From positions 533,284-597,283 of the forward strand of contig NZ_SMSG01000003.1 in NCBI RefSeq assembly GCF_004382795.1: a stretch of 64,000 nucleotides of DNA, written 5' to 3'. Positions 53,850 to 62,051 of this stretch are shown in pieces. The position numbers were made by a program, and so were the translations under genes. Each line of letters starts with the position of its first letter. The first letter of the stretch is position 1. The notes below the pieces were generated by a model. That model was not told the origin of the DNA. It saw only the letters and a program-made list of their open reading frames with translations, and did no database searches. This stretch comes from Cumulibacter soli (GTDB taxonomy: Bacteria > Actinomycetota > Actinomycetes > Mycobacteriales > Antricoccaceae).

Positions 53850-53867
53850 TACCGACTGGCCAGTATG
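53850..53867. promoter_or_regulatory. TetR operator candidate, regulator side
   Basis: TACCGACTGGCCAGTATG matches the site at 53670 in 15 of 18 bases and holds an inner palindrome ACTGGCCAGT. It ends 32 bases before the TetR start, so it would give autoregulation. Confidence 0.7.
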
Positions 53868-53899
53868 TTGCTACCAACGGGTAAGGCAAGAGGTGAGCG

Positions 53900-54562
53900 G
53901 TGACTGCGCAAGCTGCTAACGCACAGAAGGCAACGACGAAAGATCGTCTACTCGCCGAGGCCGCCCGGTGCTTCGCTGACAACGGATTCCACGGCACCAG
54001 CATGACCGACATCGAACGGGGTGTCGGAATCAAACGCGGTGCGCTCTATTACCACATCAGCTCGAAGGAAGAACTTCTGTATGAGGTCTCCGTTCGGCAT
54101 GTACACGAGGCAATCGCGACCGCCGAAAGCATCGTCGCCAGCATCGCCGATCCGGTGGAACAACTGCGCGAGATCGCGCGCAAGCACGTCGAACTAGTCG
54201 GCAACCGGCGAGTCGAATGTATCGTCTGGTTACGCGAATCGCACGCGCTCAGCGGCGCGTACGGCGAACGCGTGAACGAACTTCGCGCCGACTACGAGGA
54301 ACTCGTCGCAGCGACCTTTCGGCGCGCCGTGCGTCGCCGTCAGTTGCGCAATATCACCCCGGTAGTGATCAAAGGATTCATCGGGCTCATCGGCTTCTCT
54401 GTGCTGTGGGTTGATCCCGACGGGCCCAAATCGGCTGAGGCAATCGCCGATGAGCTGGTCGATATGGCGCTCTATGGCGCCCTCACCGATGCGGCGCGGG
54501 CCCAGAAACCACGACCGCGCCGCCGGCGAGCAGCAAAGCCCACCAACGACGCGGATCGTTAG
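53900..54562 (+). CDS. TetR-family transcriptional regulator
   Basis: Repressor of 220 residues from a GTG with AGAGGTG just upstream. The helix-turn-helix is at about 25-58: AARCFADNGFHGTSMTDIER, GIKRGALYYHISSKEELLYE. The C-terminal ligand domain contains RRVECIVWLRESHALSG; many relatives with this layout regulate fatty-acyl-CoA or steroid catabolism. It is divergent from the ABC/ACAD operon, and two matching operators lie in the 248-base gap. It probably responds to the transported substrate or its CoA ester. The basic tail (RPRRRRAAKP) is extra to the family. Confidence 0.88.
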   Translation: MTAQAANAQKATTKDRLLAEAARCFADNGFHGTSMTDIERGVGIKRGALYYHISSKEELLYEVSVRHVHEAIATAESIVASIADPVEQLREIARKHVELVGNRRVECIVWLRESHALSGAYGERVNELRADYEELVAATFRRAVRRRQLRNITPVVIKGFIGLIGFSVLWVDPDGPKSAEAIADELVDMALYGALTDAARAQKPRPRRRRAAKPTNDADR

Positions 54563-54575
54563 TAAGTTTTAAGCC

Positions 54576-54983
54576 CTACGCGGGCCCAAACCGCAACAGC
54601 GCGGATTCGTCGTCGATCTTGTCGAACGTCGCCTGCACGGCGTCACCGATCTTCGGGTCGCCGTCGAACCCAACGAGGTTCGTCATCAGCCGGGGGCCTT
54701 CGGCCAACTCGACATAGGCCAGGATGTACGGGCCGGCGTCTCGGTAGTCAGCCATTCCCTTGTTCGTACGAGTCCAGCTGTACACGGTGCCGCGACCGGA
54801 CGCTTCGAAGTTCGATAGCTTGCTGCCCCAGCACCGCGGACAGATCGCGCGGGGAAACCAGATGACGGTATCGCAGTCATCGCAACGCTGCAGCACGATG
54901 ACCTCACGGGTGGTGCCTTCCCAGTAGCCGCGCGCATCCGGGTGGATGACAGCCGCTGGGACCGGTAGTTGATTCTGGCTCAT
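54576..54983 (-). CDS. DUF35 OB-fold/zinc-ribbon protein
   Basis: Protein of 135 residues. Rubredoxin-like zinc ribbon near the start has CDDCDTVIWFPRAICPRCWG (two Cys pairs), followed by the OB fold VYSWTRTNKG, ILAYVELAEGPRLMTNLVG. DUF35 proteins bind CoA and act as obligate partners of thiolase-like proteins, e.g. the ChsH2 DUF35 domain with Ltp2 aldolase in steroid side-chain cleavage. The gene starts four bases after the thiolase-like gene. Confidence 0.88.
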   Translation of the reverse strand: MSQNQLPVPAAVIHPDARGYWEGTTREVIVLQRCDDCDTVIWFPRAICPRCWGSKLSNFEASGRGTVYSWTRTNKGMADYRDAGPYILAYVELAEGPRLMTNLVGFDGDPKIGDAVQATFDKIDDESALLRFGPA

Positions 54984-54987
54984 CGCC

Positions 54988-56139
54988 CTACTCCCTTCCC
55001 AGGATCAGCGTCGCCGATCCCATCCGGTTACCGAGGTTGCCGCCGGTGCCGTGGGCCAGCGCAATCTCGCAGTCCTTGACCTGAACGGCCGGATGCGCCT
55101 CGCCGCGCAACTGCCGAACGGCCTCGATGACCTTCGTGATGCCACCGCGGTTGGTGGGGTGGTTATTGCACAAACCGCCGCCATCGGTGTTGAACGGCAA
55201 TGCGCCGTCCGGTGCCTCAAGTGCACCATCGGCGACGTAGGCGCCACCCTGTCCCTTCTTGCAGAAGCCGAGATCTTCGATCGTCTCCAGGACGGTAATG
55301 GTGAACGAGTCGTAGATGCTCGCGTAGTCGATGTCTTTGTGCTTGACACCAGCTTCTTCGAACGCGCGCGGACCTGACCATCGCGCGCCGGTGTAGGTCA
55401 GATCGATGCGACCATTGTCGGCTAGCTTTGGCGACTCGCCGTGACCGAGGACGGCGACAGACTGGCGATTAAGTCGCTTGGCGACCTCGGCACTGACCAC
55501 GATCAGTGCACCTCCGCCGTCGGTGACCACGCAGCAGTCCAGACGGTGCAGCGGGTCGCTGACCATGGGCGAGTTCAGCACATCCTCAATCGTGACTTCC
55601 TTCGGCAGGAAGGCCTGCGGGTTGTGCTTGGCGTGTTTGGACGCGGCGACCTTGATAGCAGCGAGTTGCTCAGCAGTCGTGCCGTACTCGTGCATGTGCC
55701 GCTGCGCGGCCAAGGCGTAGCCGCCGGGGGTCGTAAGACCGTAAATACCCTCGAAGGAGTACTCCGGCGCGTCAGGTCGTGGCGCACCTGCTTGCGTGCC
55801 ACCCGTGCGGGGCTTTCCGCCGAGCGTGATGAGCGCGATCGAACATTTTCCGGCAGCGATGGCAGCCGCGGCGTGCCCTACCTGCGCGACCGGCGAACTG
55901 CCGCCGATTTCCGTGTGGTCGACGTACGAGAGCGTCAGGCCCATGTAGTCGGCCATCGACAAGGAACCGAAACCGGGCGCATCGCCCGAGCAGAAGTAAC
56001 CGTCGACGTCTCCGAGCGTGATTCCGGCGTCTGCACATGCCCCAATCGCAGCCTCAGCGTGGATCTGAGCGGCCGAGTGGTCTGGCAAGTGACGTCCAGG
56101 GTGCTCGTAGGCGCCAGCGATCCGAACATGTGCGGTCAT
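54988..56139 (-). CDS. thiolase-like lipid-transfer/aldolase-type protein
   Basis: Thiolase-fold protein of 383 residues from an ATG with GGAGG six bases upstream. Where degradative thiolases have the nucleophilic Cys this protein has EIGGSSPVAQ, so Claisen-type thiolysis is unlikely. Other landmarks are CCVVTDGGGALIVVSAE, YDSFTITVLETIEDLGFCKK, CNNHPTNRGGI and ALAHGTGGNLGNRMG. This is the SCP-x/Ltp branch; with the adjacent DUF35 gene it resembles the Ltp2 retro-aldolase complex, which releases a small aldehyde or ketone from a hydroxyacyl-CoA. The substrate is unknown. Confidence 0.87.
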   Translation of the reverse strand: MTAHVRIAGAYEHPGRHLPDHSAAQIHAEAAIGACADAGITLGDVDGYFCSGDAPGFGSLSMADYMGLTLSYVDHTEIGGSSPVAQVGHAAAAIAAGKCSIALITLGGKPRTGGTQAGAPRPDAPEYSFEGIYGLTTPGGYALAAQRHMHEYGTTAEQLAAIKVAASKHAKHNPQAFLPKEVTIEDVLNSPMVSDPLHRLDCCVVTDGGGALIVVSAEVAKRLNRQSVAVLGHGESPKLADNGRIDLTYTGARWSGPRAFEEAGVKHKDIDYASIYDSFTITVLETIEDLGFCKKGQGGAYVADGALEAPDGALPFNTDGGGLCNNHPTNRGGITKVIEAVRQLRGEAHPAVQVKDCEIALAHGTGGNLGNRMGSATLILGRE

Positions 56140-56225
56140 GGCGTACCTCCGTTTCACGAGTAAACTCGCGTCACGTTAGCAGTGCTAAACATCAGCGTGC
56201 ACGAATGGGTTAGGTCAACGAGTCC

Positions 56226-56714
56226 CTAATCGCGCAGCGGCCCGAGCCGGCATTCGGGCTCATCGGCCAGCACCACGGCAATCCGATCTGCGAATACCGC
56301 TCGCATGTGCGGCAATCGATCAACGGGCCACCAGCGCACTTCGGTGCTTTCATCATCACCGACCGCTGCCTCACCATCGACGTAGGTCATCCGGAATGTG
56401 TGGTCGACGTACTGGGCCTCATCGCCGTTGACGTGGGTAACTGGCGCGCCTGTAGAAACCCACACCAACCGATCCACTTCGGCGCGCACGCAGGCCTCTT
56501 CGGCAACCTCGCGTACTGCGGCCTCGGCAACCTCCTGCCCGGGTTCAACAATTCCCGATACCGGAGCCCACTCGTCGGTGTCGGCCCGTCGCACCAGCAG
56601 CACGCGCTGCTGCCCGTCTACTCGACGCAGGACGACCGCCGTCACCCCGATCAGCCACAGTGGCGCGTGCCCGATGTGCTTCCGCAACTCGACGACGAAC
56701 TGCGGAATTGGCAT
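56226..56714 (-). CDS. NUDIX hydrolase
   Basis: Protein of 162 residues from ATG 56714, AGAGG seven bases upstream (GTG two codons earlier also possible). The complete NUDIX box is GIVEPGQEVAEAAVREVAEEACV, residues about 69-91, with the expected REVAEE metal-binding core. It cleaves a nucleoside diphosphate linked to another moiety; the exact substrate is unknown. It lies 86 bases upstream-side of the thiolase gene but on the same strand, without evident coupling. Confidence 0.85.
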   Translation of the reverse strand: MPIPQFVVELRKHIGHAPLWLIGVTAVVLRRVDGQQRVLLVRRADTDEWAPVSGIVEPGQEVAEAAVREVAEEACVRAEVDRLVWVSTGAPVTHVNGDEAQYVDHTFRMTYVDGEAAVGDDESTEVRWWPVDRLPHMRAVFADRIAVVLADEPECRLGPLRD

Positions 56715-56851
56715 GTGCACACCTCTCTTGTTCGCGCGGCCTTCGTCGTAGTCGGGTACCGCATCGGACTACTGCTCGCGGCCGTTGTATCACGGGGCTG
56801 GGCGCGTGGCCAACTCAGCACATCGACGTGCGAGGCGCCATAATCAACCTC

Positions 56852-57841
56852 GTGCCGTCGTCGAATCCACATCAGCAGCCACCCCGCGACCTGACGCGGT
56901 ACGGGTGGCTGTCTGTCGGCACGGCCATCGTCGTCATCGCGCTGAAATACTTTGCCTATCTGATCACCGGATCGGTGGGCATGCTCTCGGACGCCGCCGA
57001 GTCGGTGGTCAACCTCGTCGCCGCGATCGTCGCCGTGGTGGTGCTGCGCATCGCGGCAAAACCAGCCGATAAGAACCACAACTTCGGACACTCGAAGGCG
57101 GAGTACTTCTCGGCGTGGCTCGAAGGCCTGATGATCTTCTTGGCCGCGGCGTTCATCATCTATTCCGCGGTCGAGCGGTTAATCACGCCGAGCGAGATCG
57201 AGAACGTCGGATTCGGTCTACTTATCTCGGTCCTCGCCTCGCTGATCAATGGTGTCGTGGCCGTGGTCCTGTTGCGCGCCGCGCGCGAGCACCGCTCGCA
57301 CACGCTGAAGGCAGATGGTATTCACCTGCTGACGGACGTGTGGACGTCGGTTGGCGTCGTCATCGGCGTGCTTCTGGTGGCACTCACAGGGTGGTTGTGG
57401 CTCGACCCCGTGATCGCCATCGTGGTCGGCACGAACATTCTGATCGCCGGATTCCGTCTGGTTTCGGAGTCGACCGGAGGATTGATGGATGTCTCCTGGC
57501 CCAAGGAGGAAAACCGTCAACTCGCTGAAATCGTCCGGCGGTTCCGCACCGACGACGTGGACATTCACGCGCTCCGCTCGCGCGTGGCCGGAGCGCAACG
57601 GTTCGCCGAGATGCACGTGCTGGTTCCGGGCAACTGGAGCGTCTGGAAGGGTCACGATCTCATCGAGGACATCGAGGCGGCGATCCGAGAACAGTTCGCG
57701 GACGTCGAGGTGTCGTGCCACCTCGAGCCGATCGAAGATCCGCGGGCGTACGGTGACTTCCCCGCCGAGATCACGCTGAACGACGCTGAGCCGGCAACCC
57801 GCTATCGCCACCGCGAGCCGCCCCCGATACCGGAGGCCTGA
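56852..57841 (+). CDS. cation diffusion facilitator family transporter
   Basis: CDF metal exporter of 329 residues. Six helices with the metal-binding pair MLSDAAESVVNL in helix 2 and GIHLLTDVWTS (His and Asp) in helix 5; KNHNFGHSKAEYFSA is the family loop motif. The C-terminal cytosolic domain contains HALRSRVAGAQRFAEMHVLV and a His-rich end, ECHLEP-like SCHLEPIEDP. Zinc, iron or manganese export is likely. GTG 56852 is the first start in frame after the usual N-terminus; no good ribosome site is visible, so the start is uncertain. Confidence 0.87.
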   Translation: MPSSNPHQQPPRDLTRYGWLSVGTAIVVIALKYFAYLITGSVGMLSDAAESVVNLVAAIVAVVVLRIAAKPADKNHNFGHSKAEYFSAWLEGLMIFLAAAFIIYSAVERLITPSEIENVGFGLLISVLASLINGVVAVVLLRAAREHRSHTLKADGIHLLTDVWTSVGVVIGVLLVALTGWLWLDPVIAIVVGTNILIAGFRLVSESTGGLMDVSWPKEENRQLAEIVRRFRTDDVDIHALRSRVAGAQRFAEMHVLVPGNWSVWKGHDLIEDIEAAIREQFADVEVSCHLEPIEDPRAYGDFPAEITLNDAEPATRYRHREPPPIPEA

Positions 57842-57900
57842 CCGATCCTGCTCGCAGCTGTCGTTAGCATGGTGAACTATTCGACGACCTGGAGTGGCTA

Positions 57901-58572
57901 GTGATCGACAAGCGCGTGGGCACCCTGGCCGAAGCGGTTTCGGGTATCACCGATGGAATGAGCATCATGATCGGCGGATTCGGCGATGCCGGCGTCCCCG
58001 TCGAATTGACTCATGCGGTGCTTGAACTGGGCGTCAGCGATCTCACCATCATCACGAACAACGGCGGTTCCGGTGAACATGACATCGCTGCCCTGCTGCG
58101 CGAGCGGCGGGTGTCGCGACTGATCTGCTCGTACCCACGCTCAAGCGGTTCGCACTGGTTCAAGCGACGTTGGGATGACGGCTCGCTCGAGTTGGAATTG
58201 GTGCCACAGGGCACGCTATCCGAGCGAATGCGGGCCGCCGGCGCCGGGATTGGCGGATTCTTTACGCCCACTGGGGCCGAGAGCGAACTCGCGAAGGGTA
58301 AGGAGACGAGGATGATCGACGGACGGTTGCACGTGCTGGAAGATCCTCTTCGCGCCGACATCGCGTTGATTCATGCGCACCAGGCTGATCGCTGGGGCAA
58401 TCTGACGTATCACCTCGCCGCTCGCAACTTCGCGCCCACCATGGCGAGCGCTGCCACCACGACGATCGTGCAGGTCCGGGAGTTCGTCGAACTAGGCGCG
58501 TTGAACCCGGAACACATCGTCACGCCCGGGATCTTCGTCGACCGCGTCGTTGAGGTCGGGTACCCCCGATGA
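57901..58572 (+). CDS. pcaI: 3-oxoadipate/3-oxoacid CoA-transferase subunit A (PcaI-like)
   Basis: CoA-transferase family I alpha subunit of 223 residues. IMIGGFGDAGVPVELTHAV is the subunit-A signature, and TIITNNGGSGEHDIAALL, QGTLSERMRAAGAGIGGFF, NLTYHLAARNFAPTMA and HIVTPGIFVDRVVEV closely follow PcaI of the beta-ketoadipate pathway. It carries the CoA-binding half of a succinyl-CoA:3-oxoacid transferase. GTG start with GGAG six bases upstream. No other protocatechuate-pathway gene adjoins it, so the substrate may be another 3-oxoacid. Confidence 0.88.
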   Translation: MIDKRVGTLAEAVSGITDGMSIMIGGFGDAGVPVELTHAVLELGVSDLTIITNNGGSGEHDIAALLRERRVSRLICSYPRSSGSHWFKRRWDDGSLELELVPQGTLSERMRAAGAGIGGFFTPTGAESELAKGKETRMIDGRLHVLEDPLRADIALIHAHQADRWGNLTYHLAARNFAPTMASAATTTIVQVREFVELGALNPEHIVTPGIFVDRVVEVGYPR

Positions 58573-59207
58573 GCGTCGGTTTCAGCAAACAGCAGATCGC
58601 CGCGCGGGTCGCCGCAGATATCCCGGACGGTTCGTACGTGAACCTCGGAATCGGTATGCCGACTGCGGTCGGCGACGCCTTACCTGCCGACAAGGAAATC
58701 TTGTTGCACAGTGAAAACGGCATCCTCGGTATGGGGCCCAGTCCCGCAGCGCATGCTGTCGATCCCGAGTTGATCAATGCGGGAAAGCAGCCGGTCACAC
58801 TGCTGAGTGGAGCGTCGATCTTCCACCACACCGACTCGTTCATGATCATGCGCGGCGGCCACTTGGATATCTGCGTCCTGGGTGGATTCGAGGTCTCTGA
58901 ACGCGGCGATCTGGCGAACTGGTCGACCGGCGACACGACGATCGCACCCGCTGTGGGGGGCGCGATGGATCTCGCCGTCGGTGCGAAACGTGTGTTCGTC
59001 ATGATGAACCACACCACGAAGGACGGCCGCTCGAAACTCGTGCGTGAGTGCACCTACCCATTGACCGCGCGGCGTGTGGTGGATCGGATCTACACCGACC
59101 TCGCCGTACTTCAGGTCGCCGAGGACGGCTTGCATCTGGTCGAACTCGCCCCAGGCGTCAGCGTCGAGCACCTCAGATCAGCGACCGAAGCAACCCTGCA
59201 TGTATAA
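58569..59207 (+). CDS. pcaJ: 3-oxoadipate/3-oxoacid CoA-transferase subunit B (PcaJ-like)
   Basis: Beta subunit of 212 residues, coupled to subunit A by ATGA. The catalytic glutamate lies in LHSENGILGMGPS (Glu49), which forms the glutamyl-CoA intermediate. VNLGIGMPTAVGDALP and ICVLGGFEVSERGDLANW are subunit-B landmarks, and the C-terminus VVDRIYTDLAVLQV is typical. With subunit A it transfers CoA from succinyl-CoA to a 3-oxoacid. Hairpin terminator follows. Confidence 0.9.
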   Translation: MSVGFSKQQIAARVAADIPDGSYVNLGIGMPTAVGDALPADKEILLHSENGILGMGPSPAAHAVDPELINAGKQPVTLLSGASIFHHTDSFMIMRGGHLDICVLGGFEVSERGDLANWSTGDTTIAPAVGGAMDLAVGAKRVFVMMNHTTKDGRSKLVRECTYPLTARRVVDRIYTDLAVLQVAEDGLHLVELAPGVSVEHLRSATEATLHV

Positions 59208-59215
59208 GGAGTTAC

Positions 59216-59243
59216 CCACCGGCACCGTCGACGGCACCGGTGG
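59216..59243. terminator. hairpin between convergent genes
   Basis: CCACCGG (59216-59222) pairs with CCGGTGG (59237-59243), and the intervening CCGTCGACGG is itself a perfect palindrome, giving a compact GC-rich stem. It fills the 36-base gap between the CoA-transferase and VOC stop codons; there is no T-run, so termination by hairpin alone is inferred. Confidence 0.6.
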
Positions 59244-59639
59244 CTAATCGAAGATTGGTTCGGTGAGGCGGATCCAGTTCCCGCAGGTGTCGTGTAAGAC
59301 GCAACTGCGTACGCCGTTCGCGTCAGTGGGCGGACTCTGGAACGTAACGCCCAACATCGACAAACGCTCGTACTCGTAGTCGATATCGTCCACTTCGAAC
59401 GAGGTCGCAGCAATCCCCTGCCGGTACAGCCGACGCTGCATCGAGCGTCCGTCAGCGCTGCTGATCGGCTCGAGGCGCAGCCGTACGCCGTCGGGCTCGT
59501 CGTCGCTGACAACGGTCAACCATTGGACCGAGCCGGCGGACTCGTCGACATCGATCTGAAAACCGAGGACCTCAGTATAGAACGTACGGGCATGGTCCTG
59601 ATCGTCAACAGTGATGCTGCTGAGACTGATCCGTGGCAA
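59244..59639 (-). CDS. VOC-family (glyoxalase-like) protein
   Basis: Single-domain VOC protein, 131 residues from a TTG that has AAGGAG six bases upstream. The two beta-alpha-beta halves are seen as DDQDHARTFYTEVLGFQIDV and ATSFEVDDIDYEYERLSMLG, ending VLHDTCGNWIRLTEP. Metal positions cannot be fixed without a structural alignment. VOC members act as glyoxalase, dioxygenase or antibiotic-binding proteins; role not inferred. Confidence 0.8.
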   Translation of the reverse strand: MPRISLSSITVDDQDHARTFYTEVLGFQIDVDESAGSVQWLTVVSDDEPDGVRLRLEPISSADGRSMQRRLYRQGIAATSFEVDDIDYEYERLSMLGVTFQSPPTDANGVRSCVLHDTCGNWIRLTEPIFD

Positions 59640-59709
59640 CCGGCGCTCCTTCCAGCGTGCGACTGTACGTTACGACCGACCCTATCGGGAGCCGCCGACC
59701 ACCAGGCGG

Positions 59710-61554
59710 TTATTCGTACATTGCATCCAGTTCACCGCGATACTTCGCAGCGACCACGCCGCGTTTGAGCTTCAAACTGGGCGTGAGGTCCCCGTTCTCG
59801 ACAGTGAGGTCATGATCGAGAATCACGAATTTCTTGACGGTCTCCCAGCGGTTCAGCCCCGCGTTAAGTTCATCAACATATCCCTGGATCGTGTCGCGAG
59901 TACGCGGATCCTGCGCGATTTGCGAGTACGACGCCGACGCCATACCGTTCTGCTCTGCCCAGCCTGCGATCGCGTCGGGATCGAGTGTCACCAGGGCCGA
60001 GGCGAAGTTACGCCCCGCGCCGACCACCATGAACTGGCTGACCAGTGGGCAGATGCCCTTGAATCGCGACTCCAGCTGAGACGGCGCGATGTACTTGCCG
60101 CCGGATGTCTTGAACAGTTCCTTCTTGCGGTCGGTGATGAATAAGTGTCCGGTCGTGCTCAGGTGCCCGATATCGCCGGTGTGGAACCAACCATCTTCGG
60201 CGATCGCTTCACCGGTAGCGTCCGGCTTGTTGTGGTACCCGTTCATCACCTGCTCGCCCTTGACCAGGATTTCGCCGTCCGCGGCGATACGGATCGACGT
60301 ACCGACCGTCGGCCGCCCGACGCTGCCATAGACGACCTCCCCGGGCAGGTTCAGCGTTGCGGTCGCGCTTGTCTCGGTCAGCCCGTAGCCCTCGAGGATC
60401 TGCATCCCCAGCGCACCGAACCAGCGGGCAATGTCCACGTTCAGCGGCGCCGAACCGGAAATCATGAAGCGGATGCGACCGCCGAACCGCTCCCGGATAG
60501 TGCTGAGCACGAGCTTGTTTGCCAGCGCATACTTCACGCCGGAAGGTTCCTTCCCGGCCTGTCGGGCCGCGTCGGCCTCCAAACCGACCCCGATCGCCCA
60601 CCGGAACAACTTTGCCTTGATGCCGCCGTCGGCCTCGGCGACCTGAACGATCCGGGCGTGAGCCTTTTCAAAGATCCGCGGCGCGGCACCCATGAAGGTC
60701 GGCTTGACGACGGCCAGATTGTCGATGATCGCCTCGATCCGGCCGTCGATCGCCGTGGGCGAACCCACTGCGATCGGAATAGTCAGCAGCACCTTGCCGA
60801 ACACGTGCGCCAACGGGAGCCACAGGTACTGCAGGTCATCGGGACGCACCAGGTCGGTCGCCGTCGCGATCGCGCCGGTATAGGTCCACGCCGAATGCGG
60901 CAGGCGCACTCCCTTAGGTCGGCCCGTGGTGCCGGAGGTGTAGATGATCGTCGCCAGATCACTCGGACTCACGCCATCGATCCGTGCATCCACGCATCCC
61001 GCGTCGGCCTCGAGCCGAGCGCGACCCGCGGCCGCGAGGTCATCGGCGCTGATCACCCAGTCGCCATCCGCCGTGCCGTCGAAGGTCACGACCTTCACTA
61101 CGTCTGGCAGGTCATTGCGGTGCGCGCGCAACTTCTCGATCTGAGTGTCATCCTCGGCGAACACGACGCGGCTACCCGAATCGCCGACGATGTAGGCGAC
61201 GTCAGGCGCAATCGTGGTCGGATACACGGTGGTCGTGGCCGCTGCCGCGCACATGATCGACAGGTCCGCCAACGCCCAATCCACCCGCGTACTACTGGCG
61301 ATGGCGACACGATCCTGCGGCTGGACGCCGAGGTCGATCAGCCCCGCAGCCCATTCGTACGCCCGCTGTTTGGTCTCACCCCAACTCAGCGAGGTCCACG
61401 TCTCGCCGCGAGCGAATCGATACGCCTCGCCCGTCGGAGATTGTGCTGCGCGGTCACGGAAGAGGTGTGCTACCGACTGTGCTCGATTGTCGATCGCAGA
61501 CCAGTCCAATTCGGGGTTGGTCTGTGGGGAGGAGATTGACTCGGTGAGGCTCAC
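59710..61554 (-). CDS. long-chain acyl-CoA synthetase, FadD15-like
   Basis: AMP-forming ligase of 614 residues from a GTG behind AGGAG. Motifs are IIYTSGTTGRPKGVRLPHSA, EGYGLTETSATATLN, GWFHTGDIGHLSTTGHLFI and the C-terminal DRKKELFKTSGGKYIAPSQLE. It belongs to the FadD15/Faa-type group that activates long-chain fatty acids for beta-oxidation or lipid synthesis. Monocistronic; divergent from the small DUF1992 gene by 122 bases. Confidence 0.9.
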   Translation of the reverse strand: MSLTESISSPQTNPELDWSAIDNRAQSVAHLFRDRAAQSPTGEAYRFARGETWTSLSWGETKQRAYEWAAGLIDLGVQPQDRVAIASSTRVDWALADLSIMCAAAATTTVYPTTIAPDVAYIVGDSGSRVVFAEDDTQIEKLRAHRNDLPDVVKVVTFDGTADGDWVISADDLAAAGRARLEADAGCVDARIDGVSPSDLATIIYTSGTTGRPKGVRLPHSAWTYTGAIATATDLVRPDDLQYLWLPLAHVFGKVLLTIPIAVGSPTAIDGRIEAIIDNLAVVKPTFMGAAPRIFEKAHARIVQVAEADGGIKAKLFRWAIGVGLEADAARQAGKEPSGVKYALANKLVLSTIRERFGGRIRFMISGSAPLNVDIARWFGALGMQILEGYGLTETSATATLNLPGEVVYGSVGRPTVGTSIRIAADGEILVKGEQVMNGYHNKPDATGEAIAEDGWFHTGDIGHLSTTGHLFITDRKKELFKTSGGKYIAPSQLESRFKGICPLVSQFMVVGAGRNFASALVTLDPDAIAGWAEQNGMASASYSQIAQDPRTRDTIQGYVDELNAGLNRWETVKKFVILDHDLTVENGDLTPSLKLKRGVVAAKYRGELDAMYE

Positions 61555-61676
61555 GGCTGCTCCTGAACTGATGCGGGCGGGCTTGACACCATCCTAACCA
61601 GAACGTGAACCAGGTCACTGAATGCCTCTACTCGTCGGTAGGGACTATCGACACGGCGGCGGATTACCATCAACTC

Positions 61677-62051
61677 ATGGCCGGGTACCAGAGTTGGATC
61701 GACAAACAGATCGCGGACGCCGAGGCCGCGGGGAAGTTCGACAACTTACCGAGCAAGGGCAAGCCCCTGGACCTGTCGGACGACGATGAGTTGTGGTGGG
61801 TCAAAAAGTTAATGAAGCGCGAAGGCCTCGCCTACCTGCCCCCAACCCTGCAATTGCGTAAGGACGCCGAGGTCACGCTCGCCGCGATTAATGAGATGAC
61901 CGACGAGGACGACGTACGACGTGCGCTTACCGAGTTGAACGAGCGGATCAGCGAAGCGATCCGAGTGCCGCATTCGGGCCCGCCGTTACACCTCAGTCGC
62001 GTGAACGCCGATGCCGTCATGCATCAGTGGCGATCAGCCCAACGCGGCTGA
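61677..62051 (+). CDS. DUF1992 (DnaJ homologue subfamily C member 28-like) protein
   Basis: Small protein of 124 residues. The DUF1992 core is SWIDKQIADAEAAGKFDNLP, followed by GKPLDLSDDDELWWVKKLMK and a helical C-terminus. The family is widespread and of unknown function, sometimes linked to J-domain proteins. ATG 61677 gives the usual family start; a GTG at 61605 would extend it. Its end overlaps the convergent peptidase gene by 18 bases. Confidence 0.8.
   Translation: MAGYQSWIDKQIADAEAAGKFDNLPSKGKPLDLSDDDELWWVKKLMKREGLAYLPPTLQLRKDAEVTLAAINEMTDEDDVRRALTELNERISEAIRVPHSGPPLHLSRVNADAVMHQWRSAQRG

Noticed and set aside
52617..53903. 428-codon open frame antisense to the permease gene
   Set aside because: Very charged, low-complexity shadow that would run through the operator region; no family resemblance.
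61471..61486. further copy of the TACCGACTG operator
   Set aside because: Only the first nine bases match and it is inside the acyl-CoA synthetase gene, so chance is the likelier explanation.
60145..61539. 464-codon open frame antisense to the acyl-CoA synthetase
   Set aside because: Arg/Asp-rich composition typical of antisense frames in high-GC DNA; the opposite strand encodes clear ligase motifs.
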